Part shown: positions 42,673 to 51,403 of the stretch, piece after piece
Layout: each line of letters starts with the position of its first letter
Numbering within the stretch: the first letter of the stretch is position 1
NCBI GenBank assembly: GCA_035265325.1
Contig: DATFOS010000150.1
Location: 5,690 to 69,689 of the forward strand
Length of the DNA: 64,000 bases
Direction: 5' to 3'
Source of the DNA: DATCLS01 sp035265325
GTDB taxonomy: Bacteria > Actinomycetota > Acidimicrobiia > Acidimicrobiales > VFJN01
Program-made: the position numbers and the translations under genes
Notes under the pieces: generated by a model
The model's database searches: none
Seen by the model: the letters and a program-made list of their open reading frames with translations, nothing else
Told to the model about the DNA's origin: nothing

Positions 42673-43398
42673 GTGACGGTCGGGCCCGGGGCGTCCGCGG
42701 TGGCGAGCGGCGTGGCGGAGACACCCGTGGAGGCCGTCCTGCCCGGGGGGTGGCGGCTGCGGCGGCTCGGCGGGCCCGCGGGCTGGCTGCACGGGTTGGG
42801 CGTGCCCGAAGGGACCGGCCGAGAGGTCTGGGCCCTCGAGGCGACCCGCCTCGCGGTCGTCCTGGGCTCGACGCAGGCCACGTCCCTCATCGACGCCGAC
42901 GTGGCGGCCGAGCTGGGCGTCGACGTCGTCAGCCGGCGGTCGGGCGGCGGGGCGGTGCTGGTCGTGCCGGGCAACACGCTGTGGGTGGACGTGATCGTGC
43001 CCGCCGGCGACCCTCTGTGGGACGACGACGTCGCCCGCGCCACCCACTGGCTCGGCGACACGTGGACGGCGGCGCTGGCCGACGTCGGCATCGCCCCCAC
43101 GGAGGCCCACCGGGGCGCCCTGGCGTGCGGGCGCCTGGGCCGGCTCGCGTGCTTCGCCTCCTTGGGCGCCGGCGAGGTGACGCAGGACGGCCGCAAGCTC
43201 GTCGGCGTCAGCCAGCGCCGGACGCGAGCGGCCGCCCGCCTCCAGTGCGGCCTCTACCGGGTGTGGGACCCGGCGCCGCTCGTACGCCTCCTGGGCCTGG
43301 ACGCCGAAGGGGCCGCCGACCTCGCCACTGCGGCGATGGGCACCGACCGGCCGAACGGCGAGGTGCTCGACGCGTTCCTCGCCCGCCTCCCGCACTGA
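42673..43398 (+). CDS. Lipoate-protein ligase A-like protein
   Basis: 241 residues, GTG start. Biotin/lipoate ligase fold: SRRSGGGAVLVVPGNTLWVDVIV is the lipoyl-AMP loop and GRKLVGVSQRRTR carries the conserved active-site Lys. Length fits LplA-like proteins without the C-terminal accessory domain. It could be a lipoate or octanoyl transferase. No lipoate-dependent dehydrogenase gene lies nearby. Confidence 0.85.
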   Translation: MTVGPGASAVASGVAETPVEAVLPGGWRLRRLGGPAGWLHGLGVPEGTGREVWALEATRLAVVLGSTQATSLIDADVAAELGVDVVSRRSGGGAVLVVPGNTLWVDVIVPAGDPLWDDDVARATHWLGDTWTAALADVGIAPTEAHRGALACGRLGRLACFASLGAGEVTQDGRKLVGVSQRRTRAAARLQCGLYRVWDPAPLVRLLGLDAEGAADLATAAMGTDRPNGEVLDAFLARLPH

Positions 43399-43409
43399 TC
43401 GCGACGGGA

Positions 43410-43424
43410 CGGCCGGACCGGCCG
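43410..43424. terminator. GC palindrome between convergent genes
   Basis: CGGCCGG (43410-43416), one base, CCGGCCG (43418-43424), in the 34-bp gap between the lipoate-ligase-like gene and the converging sugar-kinase gene. Can form a tight stem; a shared terminator is likely but unproven. Confidence 0.35.
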
Positions 43425-43432
43425 CCGGACGG

Positions 43433-44551
43433 TCAGGACTTGTCGTGTTCCTGCTCGGCGTCGCCCTCGGCGAGGCAGGCTCGCAGGACGTCGACGTCGA
43501 CGGCCGACTCGAGTCCTGCGGCCCGGGCGGCGAGCCAGAGGGCGCCGCCCACGGGCGGGATGTCGGGCCGCTGCAGCTCGGCACCCGGAGCCACGGCGTG
43601 AACCCCGGCCGTGAGCGGCTCGACCAGCAGAGGACCGGCTTTGAACGTCGAGCCCACGAGGGCTACGGGGAACCGCTCGGGCAGCTCGACCCGCCGGATC
43701 ACCGTGGTGATCTGCGTGGCGAGCTGCTCGCCGGCGTCGCGCAGGATTGCCCCGGCCACGGCGTCGCCGGCGGCCGCCACCTCGGACACGTGCTTGGCGA
43801 AGCCTGCGATGTCGGCCTTCTGCAGCGTCTGGTAGACGATCTCGTGGAGGTCGGCGACGTCGTTCATGCCGTAGGCCTCGACGAGGCGGGGGACCAGCGC
43901 CGTCCACGGCCCTCGGCCGTCGCGGTAGAAGGTGGCGCGGCGCATCGCTTCGAGCCCGATCCACACGCTGGCGCCCTCGTCACCCAGCAGGTAGTCCCAC
44001 CCGCCACATCGCCACGTGCTCCCGTCGGTACCCACTCCGAACACGTTGCTACCGGTGCCCGAGATACAGGCGACGCCGGGCTGGCCCCACGTGCCCGATG
44101 CCCAGGCGGCGACGACGTCATTGGTCATGAACGCCTGATCGAGACCGCGCAGCGTGGGGATGTCGTCGAGCAGCCGCTTCTGGTTCTCCTCGGTGTCGAC
44201 ACTGGCGACCGCGAGGACCGCACCGGCGAGGTCGGCCGCATCCGCGCCGGCCCGTTGGAGGGCCTCGTCGACCGCCTCGCGCAGGGCGGCGGCCGAGGCG
44301 TCGAAGCCGACGGCGTGCGGGTTGGTCGGCCCGGACTCGCCGGTGGCCAGCGTCCCGGACTCGACGTCGAACACGGCGGCCAGCGTCTTCGTGGCCCCAC
44401 CGTCGAGCCCGAGGACCCAGCGGCCGGCGGAGGGCGGCGGCGCCGCAGGTGTCGCCGAGGGGGCCAGCCGGGAAGGGAGGGGGAGTAGGGTCGTCGGGCC
44501 CGAGCCGGACGGCCCTGTCGCGTCCGCCCCGCCAGAGCTGTCAGATTGCAC
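43433..44551 (-). CDS. BadF/BcrA-family kinase, N-acetylglucosamine-kinase-like
   Basis: 372 residues. A disordered Ser/Pro-rich N-terminus, then phosphate loop LGLDGGATKTLAAVFD, GVACISGTGSNVFG, GGWDYLLGDEGASVWIGLEA and ALVGSTFKAGPLLVEPL. This layout matches eukaryote-like and bacterial GlcNAc kinases of the BadF/BadG/BcrA/BcrD fold. Likely phosphorylates an amino sugar salvaged from the wall. The GTG start overlaps the 5' end of the divergent PfkB-like gene by 6 nt; one of the two true starts may be further in. Confidence 0.85.
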   Translation of the reverse strand: MQSDSSGGADATGPSGSGPTTLLPLPSRLAPSATPAAPPPSAGRWVLGLDGGATKTLAAVFDVESGTLATGESGPTNPHAVGFDASAAALREAVDEALQRAGADAADLAGAVLAVASVDTEENQKRLLDDIPTLRGLDQAFMTNDVVAAWASGTWGQPGVACISGTGSNVFGVGTDGSTWRCGGWDYLLGDEGASVWIGLEAMRRATFYRDGRGPWTALVPRLVEAYGMNDVADLHEIVYQTLQKADIAGFAKHVSEVAAAGDAVAGAILRDAGEQLATQITTVIRRVELPERFPVALVGSTFKAGPLLVEPLTAGVHAVAPGAELQRPDIPPVGGALWLAARAAGLESAVDVDVLRACLAEGDAEQEHDKS

Positions 44552-45415
44552 CTGTCACCCTCGCTTCCCCACGACATCGACTATTTGGCGATCGGCCACC
44601 CGACGGTCGACGAAACCCCCCAGGGCGACGTCATCGGCGGGACGGTAGTCTACTCGTCATTGCAGGCGGCCCGTCTGGGGTGGCGATCGGCCCTCATGGG
44701 CGTCGGTAACGAGGTCGATGTCGAGCCGTTGATCGGCGCGTTGGGCGGCGATGTGTCGGTCGTCCTCCAACCGTCAATGACGACGACGCATTTCCGCAAT
44801 GTGCCGGTCGGTGACTGGCGCATGCAGTGGGTGCGCGACCCATCCCCGCCGGTGATGCTGCCGGCGCGCCTGCCGCCCGTCCGGGTGCTGCACCTGGCTC
44901 CGGTGGCCCGTGAACTCGACCTCGCGGGAGCCGTCACCGCCGGGCACGGGGTCGCCGAGGTGGTCGGCCTGACGCCGCAGGGCCTCCTGCGTCGGTGGGA
45001 CGAGACCGGGCGGGTGACGCTGGCGCCGCTGTGGGTCGAGCCGGCGGTCGCCGGCCACGTCAACGTCGTGGTGATGTCGCACGAGGAGGCGCCGTTCGTG
45101 ACGGCGCTGGTCGAGCCGGTCCTGCGCCACGGCGGCCTGGTCGTTGTGACACATGGCTCGGGCGGGTGCCAGGTGATGACCGGGAGCGGCGGCGGCCAAG
45201 CCGTCCCCGCCCTGCCGGCCGCCCGGGACGCCGACCGCTCCGGTGCGGGCGACGTTTTCGCTGCTGCCCTGCTCGTGGCCGTCGCCGAGGGGTTCGAGGC
45301 AGTGCCCGCCGTGCGGTTCGCCATGGCCGCGGCGGCCTGCAGCATCGAGGGCGTGGGGCCGGCGGCGATCGCCGATCGGCCCACGGTCGTCCGCCGGCTC
45401 GCCTCCGCCACCTGA
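44546..45415 (+). CDS. PfkB-family carbohydrate kinase-like protein
   Basis: 289 residues, TTG start assumed at 44546. N-terminal YLAIGHPTVDETPQGDVIGGTVVYSSLQAARLG is the ribokinase-type strand and glycine turn. The C-terminal DADRSGAGDVFAAALLVAVAEG is the catalytic signature with the base Asp. The lid region is short. Probable sugar or nucleoside kinase; substrate unknown. Its 5' end overlaps the divergent kinase gene, so the true start is uncertain. Confidence 0.8.
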   Translation: MHLSPSLPHDIDYLAIGHPTVDETPQGDVIGGTVVYSSLQAARLGWRSALMGVGNEVDVEPLIGALGGDVSVVLQPSMTTTHFRNVPVGDWRMQWVRDPSPPVMLPARLPPVRVLHLAPVARELDLAGAVTAGHGVAEVVGLTPQGLLRRWDETGRVTLAPLWVEPAVAGHVNVVVMSHEEAPFVTALVEPVLRHGGLVVVTHGSGGCQVMTGSGGGQAVPALPAARDADRSGAGDVFAAALLVAVAEGFEAVPAVRFAMAAAACSIEGVGPAAIADRPTVVRRLASAT

Positions 45416-45435
45416 CGGGCCATCGGAAGCCCGTC
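45414..45435 (+). terminator. Hairpin directly after the PfkB-like gene
   Basis: GACGGGC (45414-45420) and GCCCGTC (45429-45435) pair perfectly around an 8-nt loop. The first base pairs overlap the stop codon. It would separate this transcript from mraZ. No T-run. Confidence 0.4.
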
Positions 45436-45558
45436 GGTCGCACGCGTCGCCGCATCATCCCTCGTCAGAGGGCTGCACCGGCGCGCCCGGACACCGACCG
45501 GCCCGGTGTGGGCGGTTGAGGGAGCGGCCGCCCACGGTGGGGAGGAACGCCTTGAGTG

Positions 45559-45604
45559 GTGGAGGGAGGTGGGGTACTTTCCCATTCTGTGGAGCGAGGT
45601 GGAG
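45559..45604 (+). promoter_or_regulatory. MraZ operator: GTGGRG boxes on a 10-bp register
   Basis: GTGGAG (45559), GTGGGG (45569), GTGGAG (45589) and GTGGAG (45599) share an exact 10-bp phase, with only the 45579 position missing. MraZ in other bacteria binds such short G-rich direct repeats upstream of its own gene. Box 3 is also the likely mraZ start codon (GTG GAG). TACTTT at 45575-45580 could be a -10 element giving a leaderless or nearly leaderless transcript. Confidence 0.7.
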
Positions 45605-46110
45605 CGACGGGGGGCGGTGATCCCGGGGCCGGGGCCGGTGCCGGCGTCGCCGCGCCCGCTCGGCCCCGTGGCCCACGGCTCTTCACCGGCTCGTTCGAGC
45701 ACTCGGTCGACGACAAGAACCGGCTCGTGTTGCCGTCCGTGTACCGGCCTCGCCTCGCCGACGGCGCCTACCTCGGCCCGCTCGACGGCTTCCTCGGCCT
45801 GTGGCCGGAGGACGGGTTCGAGGCGGTGCTGGACAAGTTCGACGACGGCGTCGGCCTCGGCATCGTGTCGGAGGAGGCTCGTGACGCCTTCGAGGCCGCC
45901 ACCTTCCCGGTCCAGCCGGACAGCCAGGGCCGCATCGCCGTGCCCCGCAAGCTGCGCGAGTTCGCCGAGCTGACCGGCCCCGTCATGGTCGTCGGTGCCC
46001 GGCAGCGCCTGGCCGTCTGGGCACGTGACCGGTGGGACCGGCGGCAGGAGTCGATCCCCGGAGGCCCCGACGAGGCCCTCCGCCAGGCGGCGCGGGACCT
46101 GAAGCTGTGA
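45589..46110 (+). CDS. mraZ: Transcriptional regulator MraZ
   Basis: 173 residues from GTG 45589. A Gly/Ala-rich N-terminal extension of about 30 residues precedes the usual start region (LFTGSFEHSVDDKNRLVLPSVYRP). Two SpoVT/AbrB-like DxxGR-type repeats follow: the first VDDKNRLVLP and the second PDSQGRIAVPRKLRE. MraZ is a ring-shaped DNA-binding repressor of the dcw cluster. Typical length is near 145. A GTG at 45556 would lengthen the odd N-terminus. Gene position, first in the dcw cluster, confirms identity. Confidence 0.93.
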   Translation: MERGGATGGGDPGAGAGAGVAAPARPRGPRLFTGSFEHSVDDKNRLVLPSVYRPRLADGAYLGPLDGFLGLWPEDGFEAVLDKFDDGVGLGIVSEEARDAFEAATFPVQPDSQGRIAVPRKLREFAELTGPVMVVGARQRLAVWARDRWDRRQESIPGGPDEALRQAARDLKL

Positions 46111-46297
46111 CCTGCCGGCGCTCCTCGTTCCTCGCCGGGCTCCCGCGGCCCATGCCGTCGGCCGGCTGCCCCACCCGCCGCCGGCCGGTGCCGAGCGCCC
46201 CGGTCCGCCCGCGGCGCCCCCGGTCGTGCACCCACGTCGAGGCGCCGTCCATCACCGACCCCCTGCGCCCGCAGAGCACCCGGCGCGGAGCCCGGCC

Positions 46298-47593
46298 ATG
46301 ACCGACGTCCCCCCGGCCGGCGACGCCGACGCCCGCGCCCCCGAAGACGAGGCCCCGTTACCGGACAGCCCCGACGCGCCCGGCGCGCCCGGCGTTCCTG
46401 ACGGGCCCGGCGCACCCGGCGCACCCGGCGCGTCCGGCGTTCCTGACGGGCCCGGCGCACCCGGCGCACCCGGCACGTCCGGCGCGCCCGGCGTTCCTTA
46501 CGGGCCCGGCGCACCCGGCGCATCCGGAGCGTCCGGCGTCCCTGACGGGCCCGGCGCACCCGGCGGGTCCGGCGTTCCTGACGGGCCCGGCGTCCCGGCC
46601 GGTGCCAGCGCTCCCGAGGGCGGCGGCGAGCGAGCCGGGGCGGGTGCGGGGCGCCCCTTCGCCCATCGGCCCGTCTTGCGGGACGCGGTCGTCGAGCTGT
46701 TCGAACCCGTGCCGCCGGGGATCGTGGTGGACGCCACGGTCGGAGGCGGCGGCCACGCCGAGGCGCTGCTCGACGCCCACCCCCACCTCGGCGTCGTCGG
46801 CCTCGACCAGGACCCCGACGCCCTGGCCGCCGCCGGCGCCCGCCTGGCCCGCTTCGGCGACCGGGTGACGCTGGTGCGCACCCGGTTCGACCGCTTCGCC
46901 ACCGTGCTGGACGACCTCGGCCATGAGGGCGCCAGCGGGGCGCTCTTCGACCTGGGCGTCAGCTCGCCCCAGCTCGATCGGCCCGAGCGCGGCTTCAGCT
47001 TCCGCGGCGAGGGCCCGCTCGACATGCGGATGGACCCGTCGCGCCCGATGTCGGCCGCCGACCTGGTCAATGGCGCCGACGAGCGTGAGCTGGCGGCGCT
47101 GCTGCGCGGCCTCGGCGACGAACGCCACGCCGGCCGGATCGCCCGAGCGATCGTCGCCGCCCGCCCCCTGACCACGACGACCCAGCTGGCCGAGGTCGTG
47201 CGCGACGCCGTGCCCGCCCCCGCCCGGCGCCGGGGCGGCCACCCGGCACGCCGCACGTTCCAGGCCCTCCGCATCGCCGTCAACGAGGAGCTGGCGATCC
47301 TGCCGGCGACCATCGACGACGCCATCGACGAGCTGGTGGCCGGCGGCCGGTGCCTCGTGCTGGCGTACCACTCGGGCGAGGACCGCATCGTGAAGGACCG
47401 GTTCCGCCACGCCGCCACCGGCGGCTGGACCGGGCCGTCGCACCTGCCCGTGCCGCCGGGCGTCACGCCCACGGTGCGGCTGCTGCGCCGCGGGGCCGTC
47501 AAGCCCAGCGCGGCCGAGATCGCCGAGAACCCGCGCGCCGAGGCGGCCCGCCTCCGTGCCGTCGAGAAGCTCTCCCTCCAGGAGGTGGCATAG
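46298..47593 (+). CDS. rsmH: 16S rRNA (cytosine-1402-N4) methyltransferase with collagen-like N-terminal extension
   Basis: 431 residues, ATG at 46298 after GGAG. Residues 1-120 are acidic then made of Gly-x-Pro-type triplets (GAPGVPDGPGAPGAPGASG and variants). The methyltransferase follows from RPFAHRPVLRDAVVELF: SAM motif VDATVGGGGHAEALL, LDQDPDALA, DLGVSSPQLDRPERGFSF, ARRTFQALRIAVNEEL and AYHSGEDRIVKDRF. Usual RsmH length is near 310, so the extension is extra. It methylates C1402 in the ribosomal P site. 187 nt separate it from mraZ, with nothing coding in between. Confidence 0.94.
   Translation: MTDVPPAGDADARAPEDEAPLPDSPDAPGAPGVPDGPGAPGAPGASGVPDGPGAPGAPGTSGAPGVPYGPGAPGASGASGVPDGPGAPGGSGVPDGPGVPAGASAPEGGGERAGAGAGRPFAHRPVLRDAVVELFEPVPPGIVVDATVGGGGHAEALLDAHPHLGVVGLDQDPDALAAAGARLARFGDRVTLVRTRFDRFATVLDDLGHEGASGALFDLGVSSPQLDRPERGFSFRGEGPLDMRMDPSRPMSAADLVNGADERELAALLRGLGDERHAGRIARAIVAARPLTTTTQLAEVVRDAVPAPARRRGGHPARRTFQALRIAVNEELAILPATIDDAIDELVAGGRCLVLAYHSGEDRIVKDRFRHAATGGWTGPSHLPVPPGVTPTVRLLRRGAVKPSAAEIAENPRAEAARLRAVEKLSLQEVA
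46379..46600. repeat. In-frame 9-bp-based repeats encoding a collagen-like segment of RsmH
   Basis: Recurring GGCGTTCCTGACGGGCCCGG-type blocks begin at 46391, 46436, 46490, 46535 and 46571. The spacings are 45, 54, 45 and 36 bp, all multiples of nine. They encode Gly-x-Pro triplets. The register keeps the frame through expansions and contractions, so copy number should vary between strains. Confidence 0.8.
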
Positions 47594-48058
47594 ATGGCCA
47601 CTGCACGCCTGCCCCGCCCGGCCGTCGGCCGGCCGCTCCCCGAGCGGGCGCTCCGCGAGCGCCACCTCCGGGTGGTGCCGGAGGCGAGACGTCGCCTCGC
47701 CACCCTCAACCCCCGCACCGGCGTTCTGCTGACGCTGCTGCTCTTCGCCGCGCTCTTCGGCGTGGCGGTCAGCCACGCCCTCCTCATCGAGGGCCAGGCC
47801 GAGCTCGACCGCCTCGATGAGCAGGTGGCCGCCGAGCAGGACCGGTACGAGCGGTTACGCCTCGAGCGCGCCGAGCTCGACTCGCCGGACCGCATCCTCG
47901 ACGAGGCCTCGCGGATGGGCATGGTGCCCGCCGACGACGTCACCTGGCTGACCCCCGACGAGGCCGCGCCCGGGGCCGTGACCCCCACGACCGAGCCCGT
48001 CGAGACCTCGGGCACCAGCTGGGCAGACGTCAAGCCGTACCTGGAGCCCACGAGGTGA
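47594..48058 (+). CDS. ftsL: FtsL-like cell division protein
   Basis: 154 residues, ATG at 47594, directly following the rsmH stop. A basic cytoplasmic N-terminus, one membrane helix (LLTLLLFAALFGVAVSHALL), then a coiled coil (QAELDRLDEQVAAEQDRYERLRLERAELD) and a short Thr/Pro-rich end. Typical bitopic FtsL/DivIC-type protein that binds FtsQ and activates FtsI-FtsW. Identity rests on topology and position; sequence is poorly conserved in this family. Confidence 0.85.
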   Translation: MATARLPRPAVGRPLPERALRERHLRVVPEARRRLATLNPRTGVLLTLLLFAALFGVAVSHALLIEGQAELDRLDEQVAAEQDRYERLRLERAELDSPDRILDEASRMGMVPADDVTWLTPDEAAPGAVTPTTEPVETSGTSWADVKPYLEPTR

Positions 48059-51000
48059 CCCCGGGCGGCGGGCGGTCCGGGACCGGCTCGACCGGCAGCC
48101 GCGGGCGGGCGGCCCCCGGTCGCCGCCCGGCGGCGGGTGAGCGCGACGCGCCCGGGCGCCGGCCGGCCGAACGGGACAAGCCCCCCGCCCGGCGTCCGCC
48201 GTCCTCCGCGCCCGTTCGTTCGGGGCCCGACGACCGTTCCCGCCCCGCCGACGACCGCTCCCGTCCTGCGAGCAAGAACGGCCGCACCGGCGAGGGGAGC
48301 CGCACCGGCACGGGCACCGGCCGCACCGGCTCGGGGACCGGTCGGGCGGGAGCCGCCGCCGGTGCTGGTGCTCGCCGGCTGACCGCCGGCCTGGGCGTCG
48401 ACCTGACCGCCCCGGACGAGGCGCGCCTGCCGGCGCCGCCGTCCACCCGCGCGCGGGCTCCCCTCCGCACGCGGTCGCCGGCCCCGTCGCGCCGCCGGCG
48501 CGCCCCCGGGCCCCTCGGCCGCCGCCTCGTGGGCCTCCTCGACCGTCACGAGCAGGCCGCCGACCGCGCTCGCAGCGGCGACGACCCCTCGGCCGCCTCG
48601 GGCCGGTCGCGTCGATCGCGCGCCGACCGGGCCGCCGACGCCGGCTCCGCCGGCAACCGCTCGGATGGCCGCCGACGCCGGTCGGGCGGCGGCGCCGCCG
48701 GCTCGGACCGGGCCAATGGCCGCTCGGGTGGCCGGACGACCTCGCCCACCGGCGATACCGGGCGGGGCGGCAGCCGCCCTGGCGGCACCGGACGGGCCGG
48801 CAGTCGGACCGGCGGCACCGGTAGGTCCAGCACCCGGGACGTCGACCTGGACGGGCCTGCGGCCGTTCGTACGTCGGGCCGGCGGCCCGGGCCGGGAGGC
48901 GGCGTCTACCTCGGCACCCCGCCCCGCCGCAGCACCCCGCGCCGCGGCCGGGGGCCGCTCGCTCGCGTGCTCGTGCCGCTCGTCGACCGCGCCACGACCA
49001 CCCGCGCCGACCGGGCCGCCCGCCTCGCCGCCGAGCGCGGCGACGCGCCGGACCACCCGCGCCGGGGGAGTGGCCGGCCTGCGCGGCGGCGTATCGCCGG
49101 GCGGGCGCCGTCGGGGCGGGACGGTGGGACCGGCCGGACGGCCCGCCGCGCGCGAGTCGCGACCCGTGCCGGGGCCGGCACAGGCACGCGAACCCGCACG
49201 ACCCGCCGCCCGCAGGGCGACGCCCCCGGCCCGAGCCGCCGGGGCCGCCCCACCCGGGGGGCGCGCCGGCGCAGGGACCGGGGCGAGCGAGCCCTTCGCC
49301 GCGAACGTCGGCGCCGCCGGCTCGCCGCCCTCGCCGGCGTCGTGCCGCGGCGCAGCCGCATCCGCAAGAGCCAGAGGTTGGCCTTGCGCCGTCACCGCAC
49401 CCGCAGCGCCGACCCCGGCCGGCGAGCCATGGGGCTGCTCGTCGTGTTCGGCCTTCTGTTCCTGGCGGTCGTCGTGCGGCTCGCCGACGTGCAGGTGGCC
49501 CGCTCGGGGCGCTACGTCGCCTACGGCGAGGACCGGCGCATCCGCTCGATCGAGCTGCAGGCCGGGCGCGGTGCCCTCTTCGACCGCAACGGCAACGAGC
49601 TGGCCATCTCGATCCCCACGCGGACGATCTACGCCGACCCCCGGCTCATCACCGACCCCGAGGGGACCGCCCGGCGGCTCGCCCGCGTGCTCGGCGACGA
49701 CGTGGTCGACGAGGCCGAGCTGGCCGACCGCCTGGCTTCGGACGTGTCGTTCACCTACGTCGCCCGCCAGGTCGACGACGGCAAGGCGGCCCGCGTGGCC
49801 GACCTCGACCTCGACGGCATCGACTTCGTCGAGGAACCGAAGCGCTACTACCCGGCCGGCGACCTGGCCGCCTCGCTGCTCGGGCGCGTCGACGTGGACG
49901 GCGACGGTGTGTCGGGACTCGAGCAGCGCTACGACGGCGAGCTGCAGGGGCAGCCGGGCGAGCTGATCCGCGAGGTCGACCCCGACGGCAACACGATCCC
50001 CGCCGGGCGGCGGCAGGTCGACCCTGCCGAGCCCGGCGACGACCTGGTGCTCACGATCGATCGGGTGCTGCAGCACGAGACCGAGCGCATCCTCGCCGAC
50101 CAGATCGGCCGCACCGGCTCGAAGGGCGGCGTCGCCATCGTCAGCAACCCCCGCACCGGCGAGCTGCTGGCGCTGGCCAACCTCGAGTGGGACCCGGAGA
50201 CCGGCCGCGCCGTCAACACCGGCAACGACACCGCCGTGACCGCCAACTTCGAGCCCGGGTCGGTGAACAAGGTCATCACGATGGCGGCCGCCCTCGAGGA
50301 GGGCATCGTCACGCCCGACACGGTGATGTCGGTGCCCGACTCGCTGCGGGTCGCCGACCACACCTTCACGGACTCGCACTCGCACCCGACCGAGGACTAC
50401 TCGGTCACCCGCATCCTCGCCGACTCGTCGAACATCGGTACGATCCAGATCGCGCAACGGGTGGGCGCCGCGCGGTTGGACGACTATCTTCGCCGCTTCG
50501 GGTTCGGCGAGTCGACCGCGCTCGGCCTCCCCCACGAGGAGAACGGCGAGCTGCTCGACGCCGACGACTGGTCCGGCACGTCCATCGGAGCGATCCCCAT
50601 CGGGCAGGGGATCTCGGTCACCGCCATGCAGATGCTCCTCGCCTACAACACGATCGCCAACGACGGCGTCTACCAGCCCCCGACCCTGGTCTCGGCCACG
50701 GTCGACGAGGACGGCGAGCGGCACGAGGCCGAGCCGACCGAAGGCCGGCGCGTCGTGTCGCCGACGACGGCCCGGCAGGTCGGCGGGATGCTCCAGCAGG
50801 TCGTCGCCGACGGCACCGGCACCAGCGCCGCCATCGAGGGCTACGCCGTCGCGGGGAAGACGGGCACCGCCCGCAAGCCGCAGCCGGGCGGCGGCTACGT
50901 CGACGAGAACGGTCGCTACCGCCACGTCGCAACGTTCGCCGGCTTCCTGCCGGCCGCCGACCCCGAGCTGTCGATCATCGTGGTGATGGACGAGCCCACC

Positions 51001-51402
51001 AGCTCGCCCTACGCCGGGGACGTCGCCGCCCCGGCCTTCGCCGAGATCGGCCACTACGCCCTGCGCCAGATGCGCATCCCCCCGACGGAGCTCACCGCGG
51101 CCAACACGGTCGCCGCCGCCGGCCAGGAGCGGGTGCGCTCGACCCCTGCGACCACGGTCGCCCCGCCCACCTCGCAGCCGCCGACCGCCCAGCCGGCGAC
51201 GACGGTCATCACCGCCCCGGGCGCGCCCGGGACCACGGTGCCAGGCGCCGCCGCGAACGCGGAGGCCGGCACCGCGGCCACCCCACCCGCGCCGCCCCCA
51301 CCGGCCGCAGCGCCCCCCACGACGGCCACCCCGGCCGCCGGCGCGCCACCCGCCCCCGACCCCCGCCCGGCTGCGACGACGCCCGCGCCCCAGGACGGCT
51401 GA
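48055..51402 (+). CDS. ftsI: Septal peptidoglycan transpeptidase FtsI (PBP3) with long basic N-terminal extension
   Basis: 1115 residues; the GTG overlaps the ftsL stop by 4 nt. Residues 1-458 are Arg/Gly/Ser/Pro-rich and disordered. A membrane helix follows at about 459-480 (MGLLVVFGLLFLAVVVRLAD), then the pedestal domain (GRGALFDRNGNELA). The transpeptidase has Ser736 in PGSVNK, S791-S-N793 and K935-T-G. The Thr/Pro/Ala tail has no PASTA repeat. Normal FtsI is near 600 residues. A shorter protein from Met459 is possible but would leave 1.37 kb of open frame unexplained. It cross-links septal wall with FtsW. Confidence 0.92.
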   Translation: MTPGGGRSGTGSTGSRGRAAPGRRPAAGERDAPGRRPAERDKPPARRPPSSAPVRSGPDDRSRPADDRSRPASKNGRTGEGSRTGTGTGRTGSGTGRAGAAAGAGARRLTAGLGVDLTAPDEARLPAPPSTRARAPLRTRSPAPSRRRRAPGPLGRRLVGLLDRHEQAADRARSGDDPSAASGRSRRSRADRAADAGSAGNRSDGRRRRSGGGAAGSDRANGRSGGRTTSPTGDTGRGGSRPGGTGRAGSRTGGTGRSSTRDVDLDGPAAVRTSGRRPGPGGGVYLGTPPRRSTPRRGRGPLARVLVPLVDRATTTRADRAARLAAERGDAPDHPRRGSGRPARRRIAGRAPSGRDGGTGRTARRARVATRAGAGTGTRTRTTRRPQGDAPGPSRRGRPTRGARRRRDRGERALRRERRRRRLAALAGVVPRRSRIRKSQRLALRRHRTRSADPGRRAMGLLVVFGLLFLAVVVRLADVQVARSGRYVAYGEDRRIRSIELQAGRGALFDRNGNELAISIPTRTIYADPRLITDPEGTARRLARVLGDDVVDEAELADRLASDVSFTYVARQVDDGKAARVADLDLDGIDFVEEPKRYYPAGDLAASLLGRVDVDGDGVSGLEQRYDGELQGQPGELIREVDPDGNTIPAGRRQVDPAEPGDDLVLTIDRVLQHETERILADQIGRTGSKGGVAIVSNPRTGELLALANLEWDPETGRAVNTGNDTAVTANFEPGSVNKVITMAAALEEGIVTPDTVMSVPDSLRVADHTFTDSHSHPTEDYSVTRILADSSNIGTIQIAQRVGAARLDDYLRRFGFGESTALGLPHEENGELLDADDWSGTSIGAIPIGQGISVTAMQMLLAYNTIANDGVYQPPTLVSATVDEDGERHEAEPTEGRRVVSPTTARQVGGMLQQVVADGTGTSAAIEGYAVAGKTGTARKPQPGGGYVDENGRYRHVATFAGFLPAADPELSIIVVMDEPTSSPYAGDVAAPAFAEIGHYALRQMRIPPTELTAANTVAAAGQERVRSTPATTVAPPTSQPPTAQPATTVITAPGAPGTTVPGAAANAEAGTAATPPAPPPPAAAPPTTATPAAGAPPAPDPRPAATTPAPQDG

Positions 51403-51403
51403 G

